This document shows, one piece after another, positions 23,477-32,576 of a DNA stretch of 34,227 nucleotides. The position numbers and the translations under genes were made by a program. Below the pieces are notes generated by a model that saw only the letters and a program-made list of their open reading frames with translations, was not told the DNA's origin and searched no databases. Origin of the DNA: Lentisphaeria bacterium (GTDB lineage: Bacteria; Verrucomicrobiota; Lentisphaeria; Victivallales; UBA1829). Position 1 is the stretch's first letter; each line of letters begins with the position of its first letter. The DNA is taken from positions 1 to 34,227 of the forward strand of contig JAGBXB010000113.1 of NCBI GenBank assembly GCA_017629515.1, given 5' to 3'.

Positions 23477-25042
23477 TTATTTACGCATGAGCAGCGCCGC
23501 TTCCCTGTTTCTGTAAAGGTAAAGTCCCAGAATACAAAGGGGCAGACCTTTCAGAAGAACATTGAAGAAAAAGAGCTGTGCCATATAAGAAAATTCGATA
23601 AGTTCACCGCCGGAAAGAAGAGAAGAGAGGAAGAAATCCTGTATGGGGATGAGCAATGACCCCAGAATCTCCCCTGTTGTATTGCCTATGGCATCCAGAA
23701 TACTGGCATGTTCCTCCGTAGTGGTTTCATCAATGGAACTGACGATATATTTGGAGAAAAGCCCCAAGAAAATATAAGCCAGAGAGATGAAGATCGCCGT
23801 AGGCATGGTCAGGAAAGAGGAGGCAAATGCCGCAACCATACACAAGGCAAACAACCCCAGTGCTGTAACCAGTACCATCCGGAAATAGTTATTGGTGAAA
23901 GAGGCTTCCTTGATCATGATCCGGGGACTTTCTTTCACCTGGAAATGAACGGACGGGCCCTGCCCGGGTTCGGTAAGGTTGTAGAAAGAAAGACTTGTTT
24001 TTCCGTTGTGGAACAGTGCCTGCCCGCCCTCGGCAACGCCGGGAACGGCAAATTCATGGTAAATACCGGAAAGCAGTTGTTCCGGCTGTTTCACCATGGG
24101 GATCGTACGGTATTCTTTCACCCTCTCTCTGTCATTGTCATCCATGACTTTCTGGGTATAGTCGATCTTCCATGCACCGTAAGATTGTTTCTGATCCTTG
24201 GAATAAATATCCCCGGAATAGAATTTATACCGGATGAAAGCGATCCCTGTAAAGTTTTCCGGCAATCCTTCATACTGCCAGGAACATTCTCCTCCGGGTT
24301 TTGCTTCCCCTTTCCGGGCAAGAAGCTCCATTTTTACTGTTTCCAGGAATTTACGGCGGTCGTTTCCTGTAAGTTCCGGCAATGTCTGACCCGTTGCGGC
24401 AGATTCCTGTATCCTTTTGGCAAGTTCCGCTTTGACCTGTGCATTGATGTCTCCTATCACAGGCAGGAAACTTCTTCTTCCTGTAAAGACCTCATTATTG
24501 ATCTTGATAAGATTCTGTTCCGCTTCCCGGAGATTTTTGGCAATGGCTTCTTCCGTTTCTTTGATGTCTTTTCTTGCCACAAGACCTTTTTTCAATCTGT
24601 CCAGCTGCTGCAAGGCAACTCTTACTCTGGTCTTTTCCCGTTCTGTGATCTGATATTTTTTATATTCCGCAAAACCGTATATTACAGAGGAAGCGATAAA
24701 AAGCAGAACAAGATGCAGGAAAAATACCCCCGCAAATTTCCCTGCCCATACCACAAGCCTGGAAACTGGTTTCACGAAAATAAGATGGATCTGGAAGTTT
24801 TCTATATCTGTGCAGAATTCTGAACAGGTCATCCAGATAATGGATGTGGAAAGGATGAATCCCACGATCCCCGTACTGTATTCCAGAAGGATCTGTACTT
24901 CTCCGGTAATGGTACCGTCCCCTTTGATGGTAAGGGGAATGACAACGGAACAGAGCAGAAGAAGACAAAGCAGAAAACGGAATACTTTTGAGCGTACCGC
25001 AGACCTGCAGGTCAATTTGGCAATAGCAAGAAATGAAGTCAT
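23477..25042 (-). CDS. ABC-2 type permease with large extracytoplasmic insert
   Basis: 521 aa. It begins with a cytoplasmic stretch typical of ABC-2 permeases (FLAIAKLTCRSAVRSKVFRFLL). Hydrophobic helices lie near residues 20-42, 52-72 and 95-125. A long polar region of about 240 residues (about 130-370) then follows, including a predicted coiled-coil-like stretch (REKTRVRVALQQLDRLKKGL) and an extended beta-rich part. Further helices lie near 385-410, 412-435 and 485-510. This is the layout of Nat/Gld-like permeases with an insert between helix sets. It pairs with the ATPase 21 nt upstream in the operon. Substrate unknown. The permease could act as a membrane-envelope transducer rather than a solute exporter, because the extracytoplasmic domain is large. 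Confidence 0.85.
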   Translation of the reverse strand: MTSFLAIAKLTCRSAVRSKVFRFLLCLLLLCSVVIPLTIKGDGTITGEVQILLEYSTGIVGFILSTSIIWMTCSEFCTDIENFQIHLIFVKPVSRLVVWAGKFAGVFFLHLVLLFIASSVIYGFAEYKKYQITEREKTRVRVALQQLDRLKKGLVARKDIKETEEAIAKNLREAEQNLIKINNEVFTGRRSFLPVIGDINAQVKAELAKRIQESAATGQTLPELTGNDRRKFLETVKMELLARKGEAKPGGECSWQYEGLPENFTGIAFIRYKFYSGDIYSKDQKQSYGAWKIDYTQKVMDDNDRERVKEYRTIPMVKQPEQLLSGIYHEFAVPGVAEGGQALFHNGKTSLSFYNLTEPGQGPSVHFQVKESPRIMIKEASFTNNYFRMVLVTALGLFALCMVAAFASSFLTMPTAIFISLAYIFLGLFSKYIVSSIDETTTEEHASILDAIGNTTGEILGSLLIPIQDFFLSSLLSGGELIEFSYMAQLFFFNVLLKGLPLCILGLYLYRNREAALLMRK

Positions 25043-25063
25043 GTTCTTTCTTTCCCGTTTGGA

Positions 25064-26320
25064 TTATTCTTCGTCTTTTTCCTGATCTTTTTCTTCCGCA
25101 AGGTTGGAAAGCAGGGAAGAAAGCCGTTTATTGGCTTCGGAAAGATCCCGTTTGGGAGCAGCAGGTTCCTGTGTATTCACTTCCTGTCTGCTCTTCATGG
25201 AATCATCTTCCAGAGCATGGAGAAGTGCGGAATCGATCCGGGGAGTACTTTCCTCTTCTTTTACTTCCACTGCTTTCTCTTCCTCTTTTCCTTTACCTGC
25301 AAGAGTATCAAGGAGTTCTTTGCCGGAAACGGAGGAAGTATCTTTCTGTCCTGTGGAAAGATAATCGGCGATTTGGCCGCCTGCACGGGCACCGTATGTT
25401 TCGATACTTTCCGACTGGGCTTTATTCACCACATCCAGGAAGAACTCTTCCAGAGACATTCTGGGATGTTCGATTTTGAATTCCTCTTCTTTCAGATTGC
25501 TGCGCAGAACAGAAAGAAGTTTTTCCATTGCCGGAGCAGGAAGATTGGGGGTGGTAATGGTATTGGTGGACTGGATGGTCAGAAGTTCATTGAGCGTCCC
25601 CTGGGCACGGATCTTTCCGCCGTACAGGATGACCACTCTGTCGCAAACATCCTCGATATCACTTAAAAGATGACTTGTCACCACAACGGTTTTTCCACGC
25701 TTTTTCAGCATAAGGATCAGATCTTTCACCTCACGGCAGCCCAGAGGGTCAAGTCCGGAGGTGGGTTCGTCAAGGATCAGGAAAGAGGGGTCATTGATCA
25801 TAGCCTGCGCCAGACCGATACGGCGGATCATCCCTTTGGAAAATTCACCCACCGGACGGTTTTTTGCATGTTCCAACCCCACCATTTCCAATAACTGGGT
25901 GGTGCGTTTTTTCCGTTCTTCGGCAGAAAGTCCGAAAAGTGAACCGAAAAAGTCCAGAGTCTCATAGGCTGTAAGATACTTGTAAAGATAGGATTCTTCC
26001 GGCAGATAACCAATGAGACGCTTTGTATCCACATCTCTGGGGGATTTGCCGAAAACAGAAAGTTGCCCGGCAGTAGGATACAACAATCCCAGAAGCATCT
26101 TTACCGTTGTGGATTTCCCGGAACCGTTGGGCCCCAGCAAACCTACGATTTCCCCTTCCTGTACTGTAAAATCAATATCGTTGACCGCTTTTGCTTTGGG
26201 TCTGTTCCAGAAATCCCGGAACTCTTTGGTCAGTCCGATGGCTTCCACCACCGTATTGTTTGCGGTCGTAACGGTATTTTCCACAGTATTTTCCGCTTCT
26301 TTATTCAGTATTTCAGCCAT
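25064..26320 (-). CDS. ABC transporter ATP-binding protein (NatA-like) with acidic C-terminal extension
   Basis: 418 aa. Walker A is GPNGSGKST at residues 63-71. The Q-loop position reads IGYLPEES. The signature is the degenerate FSKGM (160-164), Walker B is LILDEP (181-186) followed by TSGLDP, and the switch His is H217. After the ATPase domain (to about 255) comes a low-complexity charged region of about 130 residues. It is rich in Glu, Lys and Ser, ends EKDQEKDEE, and is not part of the ATPase fold. The ATG at 26320 is used because AGGTGG precedes it; the frame extends to a GTG at 26329. It lies 21 nt downstream of the P-type ATPase and 21 nt upstream of its permease, so the pair forms an ABC exporter. 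Confidence 0.93.
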   Translation of the reverse strand: MAEILNKEAENTVENTVTTANNTVVEAIGLTKEFRDFWNRPKAKAVNDIDFTVQEGEIVGLLGPNGSGKSTTVKMLLGLLYPTAGQLSVFGKSPRDVDTKRLIGYLPEESYLYKYLTAYETLDFFGSLFGLSAEERKKRTTQLLEMVGLEHAKNRPVGEFSKGMIRRIGLAQAMINDPSFLILDEPTSGLDPLGCREVKDLILMLKKRGKTVVVTSHLLSDIEDVCDRVVILYGGKIRAQGTLNELLTIQSTNTITTPNLPAPAMEKLLSVLRSNLKEEEFKIEHPRMSLEEFFLDVVNKAQSESIETYGARAGGQIADYLSTGQKDTSSVSGKELLDTLAGKGKEEEKAVEVKEEESTPRIDSALLHALEDDSMKSRQEVNTQEPAAPKRDLSEANKRLSSLLSNLAEEKDQEKDEE

Positions 26321-26341
26321 ATATTCCACCTGTTTTATCCA

Positions 26342-28423
26342 TTATTTTTCCGATTTTTCCCCGGTATTGCCCTGCAACGCTCTGCGCCAGGATGCCTGAT
26401 CCTGACGGGTATCTTCACCGGCACGCAGGAGACGGGCACTGTTGAAGATGATGATAAGCGTACTTGCCGCATGAAGGATCGCCGCGGCAATGGGGCCCAG
26501 AAGTCCGAATACGGAAAGAACGATACCGCAAATGACAAAGAGAAGCCCGAACGCAAGGTTCTGATTGATGATGATATTGGATCTTTTGGAAAGATTCACC
26601 AGCATGGGAATACGGCGAAGATCATTGGTCATAAGTGCAATGGACGCACTGTTGATGGCAATATCACTGCCGATGGCTCCCATGGCGATACCCAGGTCAC
26701 CGGCGGCAAGGGCTGGCGCATCGTTCACACCGTCCCCGACAAATGCCACAGGACTTGTCTTTTTCACTTCTTCAATGAAGGCTACTTTCCCTTCCGGGAG
26801 GCAATCGCCTTTGAACTCATCAATGTTGAGTTTTCCGGCCACCCCTTCTGCCACATCGCTTCTGTCACCAGTTACCATGCAGCAGCGTTTGATCCCCATT
26901 TCTTTGAGTTCTTTTACCGCCATTGCAGATTCCTGACGGATCTTGTCCCGGAATCCGATCCAGCCTTTGAGGATGCCTTCACTTGCTACAAAAACAACAC
27001 TCATGCCGCTGCTTTCCTCTTCCTGAGTGGAGGGGAGACTTATTCCCTGTCTGGCAAGCCAGATGGCTCTTCCCACATAGCATTTTTTCCCGTCTACTGT
27101 CCCTTCCACACCTGTACCGGGAGTTTCTTTGAAGTCCGTTACATCCTGTGCAGAGATCCCCACTTCCTTTGCCAGTTTCTGGATGGCAACGGCGGTGGGA
27201 TGGTTACTGTGGGCTTCCAGAGTTGCGGCAATAAGCAGCAATTCTGCAGGTTCCACATCGTCTGCCGGAGCAAGTTTTGCTACGGAAAGTTCCCCTTCGG
27301 TCAGAGTACCTGTTTTATCAAACACAAATACTTTGATCTTGGAGGCAAGTTCAAGGTGACTGATGTTTTTGATAAGGATCCCCAGTCTTGCCGCAGCGGC
27401 AACTGCCGCAACAACCGTTGTGGGGGTCGCCAACACAACTGCACAGGGGCAGGCGATAACAAGAAGTGTGATCACCCGGTCCATCTGTCCGCCGGAAAGC
27501 CACCAGGTGATGATGGCGAGCATCAGAATAAGGGGAGTATAGTAGGCAGCATATTTATCAATGATACGCACAATGGGAGTCTTGCTCTTTTCTGCGGCAA
27601 GGATCATATCCTGCACTTTCCCCAGTGTTGTATCCGCCCCCAGACGGGTGACTTTGATATCCAGACTTCCGGAAAGGTTCTGTGTTCCGGCATAGATATC
27701 ATCATCCACATTTTTATCCACAGGCAGAGATTCCCCTGTGATGGAGGCCTGATTGACCGCACTCTGTCCTTTTACAACGATACCGTCCACAGGGAAGTTT
27801 TCACCGGGTCGTACATTGATGATATCTCCCAGAACAAGTTCCGTAACATCCACTTCCGTCCCGTCCAGTTTTCTTGCTGTATGGGGCGTAAGGCGGATAA
27901 GTTCTTCAATGGAACGCTGCGCTCCGCTGGCTGTATGGGTTTCGATGATGATGGTGACAAGAAGGAAGAATGCAATGATCCCCGCTGTCCGGAAATCTCC
28001 GGAGGTGAATGCGGCAAGGATCGCCAACGCCACAAGTTCGTTCATGTGGACTCTGCCTTCTGCAAGGTCTTTGATGGCTGTCCAGATAATGGGGAGAGCC
28101 AGAATCGCCGCACCGGTGAAGGCGCAGAGTTCCGCAGAGAATGTATAGGCACTCTGGAAGATCCAGGGCAGAAGGTAGGAGTTCAGGATAAGAAATCCGC
28201 CGAATACCGCCCAGGTGATCCTTGCCATGGATCTGCCGTGACCGGCACCTTCCCCCATGGGAGCCCCGCAGGAGATACAGTATTCTGCGCCATCGTGCTT
28301 GTGTTCATGTTTATGATCGTGACCACAGCAGCAGGATTTTTCTTCATGCTTGTTTCTGTGATCGTGATCATGACCACAGCAGCAGGAAGCGTGTTCCGTA
28401 TGTGTATCGACTTTTTCGCTCAT
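26342..28423 (-). CDS. Heavy-metal P1B-type ATPase (Zn/Cd/Co-like)
   Basis: 693 aa, ATP-driven metal exporter in the inner membrane. The N-terminus lacks the usual HMA (GMxCxxC) fold. Instead it has two CCCGHDH motifs (residues 14-20 and 31-37), His-rich stretches and a CISC pair (49-52). The transmembrane metal site is CPC (325-327). The phosphorylated Asp369 lies in DKTGT. SNHPTA (the HP motif), VTGDRSD and GDGVNDAPAL follow. Eight membrane helices are expected from the family. A Zn/Cd/Co rather than Cu specificity is suggested by CPC plus the His-rich N-terminus, but the C-terminal helix motif would be needed to settle it. The ATG overlaps the stop of the SPFH gene (ATGA), so translation is coupled. 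The gene sits between the SPFH genes and the ABC transporter. Confidence 0.94.
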   Translation of the reverse strand: MSEKVDTHTEHASCCCGHDHDHRNKHEEKSCCCGHDHKHEHKHDGAEYCISCGAPMGEGAGHGRSMARITWAVFGGFLILNSYLLPWIFQSAYTFSAELCAFTGAAILALPIIWTAIKDLAEGRVHMNELVALAILAAFTSGDFRTAGIIAFFLLVTIIIETHTASGAQRSIEELIRLTPHTARKLDGTEVDVTELVLGDIINVRPGENFPVDGIVVKGQSAVNQASITGESLPVDKNVDDDIYAGTQNLSGSLDIKVTRLGADTTLGKVQDMILAAEKSKTPIVRIIDKYAAYYTPLILMLAIITWWLSGGQMDRVITLLVIACPCAVVLATPTTVVAAVAAAARLGILIKNISHLELASKIKVFVFDKTGTLTEGELSVAKLAPADDVEPAELLLIAATLEAHSNHPTAVAIQKLAKEVGISAQDVTDFKETPGTGVEGTVDGKKCYVGRAIWLARQGISLPSTQEEESSGMSVVFVASEGILKGWIGFRDKIRQESAMAVKELKEMGIKRCCMVTGDRSDVAEGVAGKLNIDEFKGDCLPEGKVAFIEEVKKTSPVAFVGDGVNDAPALAAGDLGIAMGAIGSDIAINSASIALMTNDLRRIPMLVNLSKRSNIIINQNLAFGLLFVICGIVLSVFGLLGPIAAAILHAASTLIIIFNSARLLRAGEDTRQDQASWRRALQGNTGEKSEK
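28321..28387. repeat. 51-bp-period duplication encoding the CCCGHDH metal motif
   Basis: A 16-bp exact direct repeat (28321-28336 and 28372-28387) is spaced 51 bp apart, equal to 17 codons. It encodes the two Cys/His motifs at the P-type ATPase N-terminus, consistent with an internal tandem duplication. Confidence 0.75.
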
Positions 28424-29577
28424 TTTGCTTCCTCTTCTTTCTTTTCCCCATTATTGTTTACGGCCGGTTCCGGGTTCAAACGGATACGCACTTCCTGTTT
28501 CGCTCCGGGATTGAGCCCCACAAGGAATTTATCCTTGACTTTGGAAAGGGCATCTCCCAGAGTAATGGAATAGAGAGAAACCATCACCGCTTCCGGATTG
28601 CGTTTGTATTCTTTGAGGATACTAGTGAAATACTTATTGTCCGCCATGACTTCCGCAACAATGCGTTTCCGGTAGGCTTCCGCATCCGCTTTGATATTTT
28701 CCGCCTGGCTTTTTGCCTGATTTTCCGCTTCGATGGCATAACCTCTTGCGGCTTCGATGGCGGTGGTGGCCTGGGTGCCTGCACTCATGGCTTCATCAAA
28801 GGCTTCGATGGTCTGGACGGGAGGACGCTTGACCGGAAGTGCGAGACTTTCCACGCTGATCCCGATATTCATGGCAGCAAGTTCCTTTTCCAACCGTGCC
28901 TGAACAGCATTGATGTAATCGGTGGTGCGGTCATAAAGAATATCCCGGATCTGCCATGTGGCAGTTTCTTTAAGGATACACTCATCCAGAGTATTCTGCA
29001 AGAGAGTGGTTGCCCCTCTTGTGCCCAGTTTTTCCCCTTTGTCACCGGTAACTACATCATCCGGGCCCAGCACTTTGGCAGGGGTGAGGCATTTTTCATA
29101 ATAGAGATCCGGTTTTGTGACCCGGTACACCATTTCCCATTCTGTGTGCAGAATACAGTTGTCTCCTGTGATAAGATAGCCGTCTTTGCCTGTGGCAAGG
29201 GGGTTGGCTTCCCCGGCATCTCCGGCACGCTTGAAAAGAGAGAGCCGGTCAGCAGGCATAAAGGTAAAGGAGCGTACTGTCTGGTTGGTTTTGGGAATAC
29301 TGATAATGGTATTCACCGGATAGGGGAATACCCAATACCAGCCTTCGGTATATACTTTTCCGGTATATTTGCCGAATTGGAGGCGCAGAATGGATTCTTT
29401 GGTGGAATCCACAATAAAAAGCCCGCCAAGGGTAAAGAAATAGATCAGCATCAGAATAATGATGCCCGTCAACAGCCGGAAAGCCACTTTCAGCATTTTC
29501 GACAGGGCTGTGATCCCCTGTGAAAACTGACCGCCATCTCCGGCATCGGTCATTACTTTTTTATTTTCATCGTTCAT
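28420..29577 (-). CDS. SPFH/Band-7 protein, HflK-like
   Basis: 385 aa. A short cytoplasmic N-terminus precedes one membrane helix (about 33-57). The SPFH domain follows: DSTKESILRLQFGKYTGKVYTEGWYWVFPYPV (about 57-88; quoted in part), then YLITGDNCILHTEWEMVYRV (about 133-152). A coiled-coil rich in Ala/Glu/Lys (about 255-300, AIEAENQAKSQAENIKADAEAYRKR in pieces) ends the domain. The tail is Pro/Glu/Lys-rich. Third of three SPFH genes in tandem; the upstream one ends 20 nt before this start. The family forms large membrane-microdomain cages, and in Escherichia coli HflK/HflC hold FtsH. No ftsH is in this window. The stop overlaps the P-type ATPase ATG, which implies coordinated production. Confidence 0.9.
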   Translation of the reverse strand: MNDENKKVMTDAGDGGQFSQGITALSKMLKVAFRLLTGIIILMLIYFFTLGGLFIVDSTKESILRLQFGKYTGKVYTEGWYWVFPYPVNTIISIPKTNQTVRSFTFMPADRLSLFKRAGDAGEANPLATGKDGYLITGDNCILHTEWEMVYRVTKPDLYYEKCLTPAKVLGPDDVVTGDKGEKLGTRGATTLLQNTLDECILKETATWQIRDILYDRTTDYINAVQARLEKELAAMNIGISVESLALPVKRPPVQTIEAFDEAMSAGTQATTAIEAARGYAIEAENQAKSQAENIKADAEAYRKRIVAEVMADNKYFTSILKEYKRNPEAVMVSLYSITLGDALSKVKDKFLVGLNPGAKQEVRIRLNPEPAVNNNGEKKEEEAK

Positions 29578-29597
29578 AAGAGTTCTCCCGGAGAGTG

Positions 29598-30563
29598 TTA
29601 TTTGCTGTTTTTGCTTTTGGAGGGAGCTTTGACAGTTTTATCAAGAGAACCGAGTTTCAACTTGAAGAAGTCGAAAGGAGTTGTATCGGTATCCAGAACA
29701 AGTGTGGTCTTTGTGCCGAGGATGCGTTTGAGGGATTCCATTTTCCGTATAAAGGCGGCAAGTTCGGGATTTTCGCTGAATACTTTAAGATACTCGGCAG
29801 CTTTTGCATCCCCTTCTGCCATGATGCGTTTTGCTTCGGCTTCCGCATTGGTGATGGCGGCGCGCTTTTTGGTATTGGCATCGGTTTTGATCTTTTCCGC
29901 TTCGGTTTTGCCCCGTTCACGATCTCTTGCGGCAGCGGTCTTGCGTTCTTCTTTCATGCTCTGGACGATGGCACTTGTGATTTTGTCCGGAACATTGATG
30001 GTACGGATACCTACTTTGTATACTTTCAGACCGTAACGATCCTTCACATCAGGAGCGATCATATTGAACATCTCTTTTTCGATCTCGGTAAGTTTCATCT
30101 TTTTGGGATCGGTATTGATCATCTGGTCGAATTTGTATTTACCGATCACAGCACCTTTGGCGGACTGCATACGGATCCCCAGATATTCTTCGGCGGAATT
30201 TATGTTTTTCGCAGCGTTTTTGAATTTTTTCAGGTCTTCGATCTTATAGATGGTGTAGATCCCCACAACAACGTTTTTCGCATCGGCAGTCATGATCTCT
30301 TCCTGACTTCCGGCAATGCCGTTAAAGCATCTCTGACGCACATCATAACGGACGATCTCCTGAACAGGAGGAGGCAGACGCAAGTGAAGTCCGGGACCTT
30401 TTTCAGCTGTGATCTTCCCCATTGTGATCACAAGAGCGCGTTCATTTTCCTGAACCTGGAAAGAGATGATGGCGGCAAGAAATACAGCCGCAACGATAAG
30501 ACCCAGAAGGATCGTGGACCAGAAAACCGGTACTTTAGAGATTTTTGTGTTGTCCTTTGACAT
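29598..30563 (-). CDS. hflC: SPFH/Band-7 protein, HflC-like
   Basis: 321 aa, one N-terminal membrane helix (about 15-37). The SPFH domain begins VQENERALVITMGKITAEKG, then PGLHLRLPPPVQEIVRYDVR (about 63-82). A conserved-looking VDITIxYKI-type strand is seen as VVVGIYTIYKIEDL. A charged coiled-coil (about 210-260, with KTEAEKIKTDANTKKR) follows; many Ala/Glu repeats there match HflC proteins. The ATG at 30563 is chosen because GGAG precedes it; an earlier in-frame ATG at 30578 has no Shine-Dalgarno. It lies 30 nt downstream of the large SPFH gene and 20 nt upstream of the HflK-like gene. The name hflC is based on the SPFH layout only. Confidence 0.88.
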   Translation of the reverse strand: MSKDNTKISKVPVFWSTILLGLIVAAVFLAAIISFQVQENERALVITMGKITAEKGPGLHLRLPPPVQEIVRYDVRQRCFNGIAGSQEEIMTADAKNVVVGIYTIYKIEDLKKFKNAAKNINSAEEYLGIRMQSAKGAVIGKYKFDQMINTDPKKMKLTEIEKEMFNMIAPDVKDRYGLKVYKVGIRTINVPDKITSAIVQSMKEERKTAAARDRERGKTEAEKIKTDANTKKRAAITNAEAEAKRIMAEGDAKAAEYLKVFSENPELAAFIRKMESLKRILGTKTTLVLDTDTTPFDFFKLKLGSLDKTVKAPSKSKNSK

Positions 30564-30593
30564 GTTGTTTTTCTCCATATTTATTATTTTTTG

Positions 30594-32555
30594 TTATTTG
30601 CCGAATTTGGAGACCTCACCGGAATTCAGGAGGTCAAGGCGTGCTGTTTCTTCCAGATTGAGTTCATAGATCTGGGAGGGAATGCTCGAAGAAATGATAA
30701 GTTTACGCAGTTCTTTGCAGTCGTTTTCAAGGAAGTCCAGATAGGTGCGCAATTTGAAAAGATCCGGCTGCTGACGGAATGCGGTAAGCTGACGCTGGAA
30801 ACGGAAAGCATCCGCTTCCGCTTCGGTACGGACACCGAAACTGTCTGCCTGGGCGGTACTGACGATCTGCAGGGATTCGATCTCCCCTTCCGCAATAGTC
30901 TTTGCCGCCTCGCCTTCTGCAACATACACAGTCTTTTTGGCTTCCTCTTTTGCCGCAAGCACATCCTGGAAAGCAGGAACGACTTCTTTTACAGGCGGGT
31001 GTGCGTCATTCATATTGACATTGATGATGTCCACCCCGGCATTCAATCCATTGAGAACTTTCTGGATCCTTGTACGCAATTCTTCCATGATGGCAGTACG
31101 GGCGGAGGAAAGGTCTTTCATAAAGTCCGTACTGGCAAAGTATCTTGTGGCTTCCTGTGTACTTACATCAATGATAAGATCCTGAATACTTTCAAAGTTG
31201 AATACATATTCATAAAGCATCTCTTTACGGATCTTGTAATGAACAGGCAGAGTTACTTCCAGAATGGATACAGCTTTTGCCATTTCGCTCTGGTCATTGG
31301 CTTTTTTAGCGGAACTTGCTGCATCATTGGCAACAAGATAACCTTTGTCGGAGCCTTTGCCGTGTTCACTTGTCCACAGCAGAAGTCCGGGTTTGACTTC
31401 GTGACCGTCTTTTTCAAATCTTGCGTCCACAAAGACTTCATTGACCTCTTCCACATTTACTGTAATGATCTTTTCCAGAGGATAGGGAAGTTTGAAATAT
31501 ACTCCGGGGGTGAGGGGGGCATTTTTATTGGTGACAGCCCCCATGCGGGAACGCAGGGCAAGTTCGCCGGGTCTTACTTCCACAATGATCGTGGAGATCC
31601 AGAAAAGAACCGCCCACACAAGAAGTGCCGGAAGCAGGGCCCGGGAAATAAAACCGTAGATCCAGGTTTTGGAAACCTTGAAACCGAACTGATAGTCCAG
31701 TGAGTCTGCAAGATTGCGCATGACGCCGCCGGGTTCGGTGAAGAAGGCAAGAAGGTGACTTTCGTATTCCGGACGCATCTCCACTTTTGCTCTGGGACGG
31801 TAAAATTCACTGATGAAATTGACCACCAGTTCCGCCGCAAGGAGAATGAGGATAAAGAAAACAATTTTGGAAAACACATCGTCGATATGGCCTTTCCCCG
31901 CCTGAACAAGAAGTGCGGAAATGAGGGAAAGAAGCATGATCGCACCACCGGCCATGAGCCATGCGCCAACCGGACGCAGCCAACGGAATTCCAGTACATG
32001 GGACTGACCGGAAAGGAAAATACCGCCAAGCATACTGAAAGAAAGGGTCAGGGCGCAGACAAACGCAAGAGTCATAGGCTGTTTGGGGAGCCCACGGGAC
32101 AATTTGATGGCATCTGTTGCATTGAAAAGAGAGCCTTTCCACAGATAGATGAGAGTTATTGTCATAAAAATAAAGGCAATAATGGTAACGACCGCAGGTA
32201 CATAGCGTTCAAAATTCAGAAGTGCCCGGCCTGCGGTAAAACGCACATCTTCAGAAATATCCAGAATGGAAGCTTTGTTTTTCCGCTTCTGAAGCAGGAT
32301 CTTTTCCTCTTCATCTCTCACTGCCTTTTCAGAAAATTTTGCATGGAAATAGGCTGTTACAGCGTAGAGGAACGCCAGCGCAAAGGGAATGATTGCGAGG
32401 GAAAATGAGGTGAATCCGCTCCATTCGTAGACAGGGCCTGTAAGAAAGACCATCAGAAAGAGCGCCAGTGTGGCTATTGACGAGATCATGGCAAGTTTTA
32501 CGGTAAGTCCGTAACGCTCCATAACCGCCGTCAAAGTTGCAGTTTCTTTTGACAT
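30594..32555 (-). CDS. Large SPFH protein with polytopic N-terminal membrane domain
   Basis: 653 aa, about twice the length of the other two SPFH proteins in the operon. About seven hydrophobic segments (roughly 20-40, 50-70, 118-138, 160-182, 195-218, 230-249, 300-325) precede the SPFH domain. It begins IIVEVRPGELALRSRMGA and continues with PLTPGVYFKLPYPLEKIITV (about 323-370). The coiled-coil is seen around 530-600 (AAKEEAKKTVYVAEGEAAKT). The protein ends SGEVSKFGK. The ATG at 32555 has AAGGA at 7 nt; the longer frame to 32594 has none. It is the first gene of the operon, directly after a hairpin in the leader and a near-consensus promoter. A normal HflK has one helix, so the extra region is the distinguishing feature. 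Confidence 0.88.
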   Translation of the reverse strand: MSKETATLTAVMERYGLTVKLAMISSIATLALFLMVFLTGPVYEWSGFTSFSLAIIPFALAFLYAVTAYFHAKFSEKAVRDEEEKILLQKRKNKASILDISEDVRFTAGRALLNFERYVPAVVTIIAFIFMTITLIYLWKGSLFNATDAIKLSRGLPKQPMTLAFVCALTLSFSMLGGIFLSGQSHVLEFRWLRPVGAWLMAGGAIMLLSLISALLVQAGKGHIDDVFSKIVFFILILLAAELVVNFISEFYRPRAKVEMRPEYESHLLAFFTEPGGVMRNLADSLDYQFGFKVSKTWIYGFISRALLPALLVWAVLFWISTIIVEVRPGELALRSRMGAVTNKNAPLTPGVYFKLPYPLEKIITVNVEEVNEVFVDARFEKDGHEVKPGLLLWTSEHGKGSDKGYLVANDAASSAKKANDQSEMAKAVSILEVTLPVHYKIRKEMLYEYVFNFESIQDLIIDVSTQEATRYFASTDFMKDLSSARTAIMEELRTRIQKVLNGLNAGVDIINVNMNDAHPPVKEVVPAFQDVLAAKEEAKKTVYVAEGEAAKTIAEGEIESLQIVSTAQADSFGVRTEAEADAFRFQRQLTAFRQQPDLFKLRTYLDFLENDCKELRKLIISSSIPSQIYELNLEETARLDLLNSGEVSKFGK

Positions 32556-32576
32556 AAAAATTTCCTTGTTGGTTGT

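Noticed and set aside
26063..28573. 836-codon open frame on the plus strand, opposite the P-type ATPase
   Set aside because: It has no family motif and is the mirror of a well-recognised gene. The codon bias of the real gene keeps the opposite strand free of stops.
28420..32555. Classic HflK-HflC-FtsH control module
   Set aside because: No ftsH is in the window, there are three SPFH genes instead of two, and the partners are a metal ATPase and an ABC transporter.
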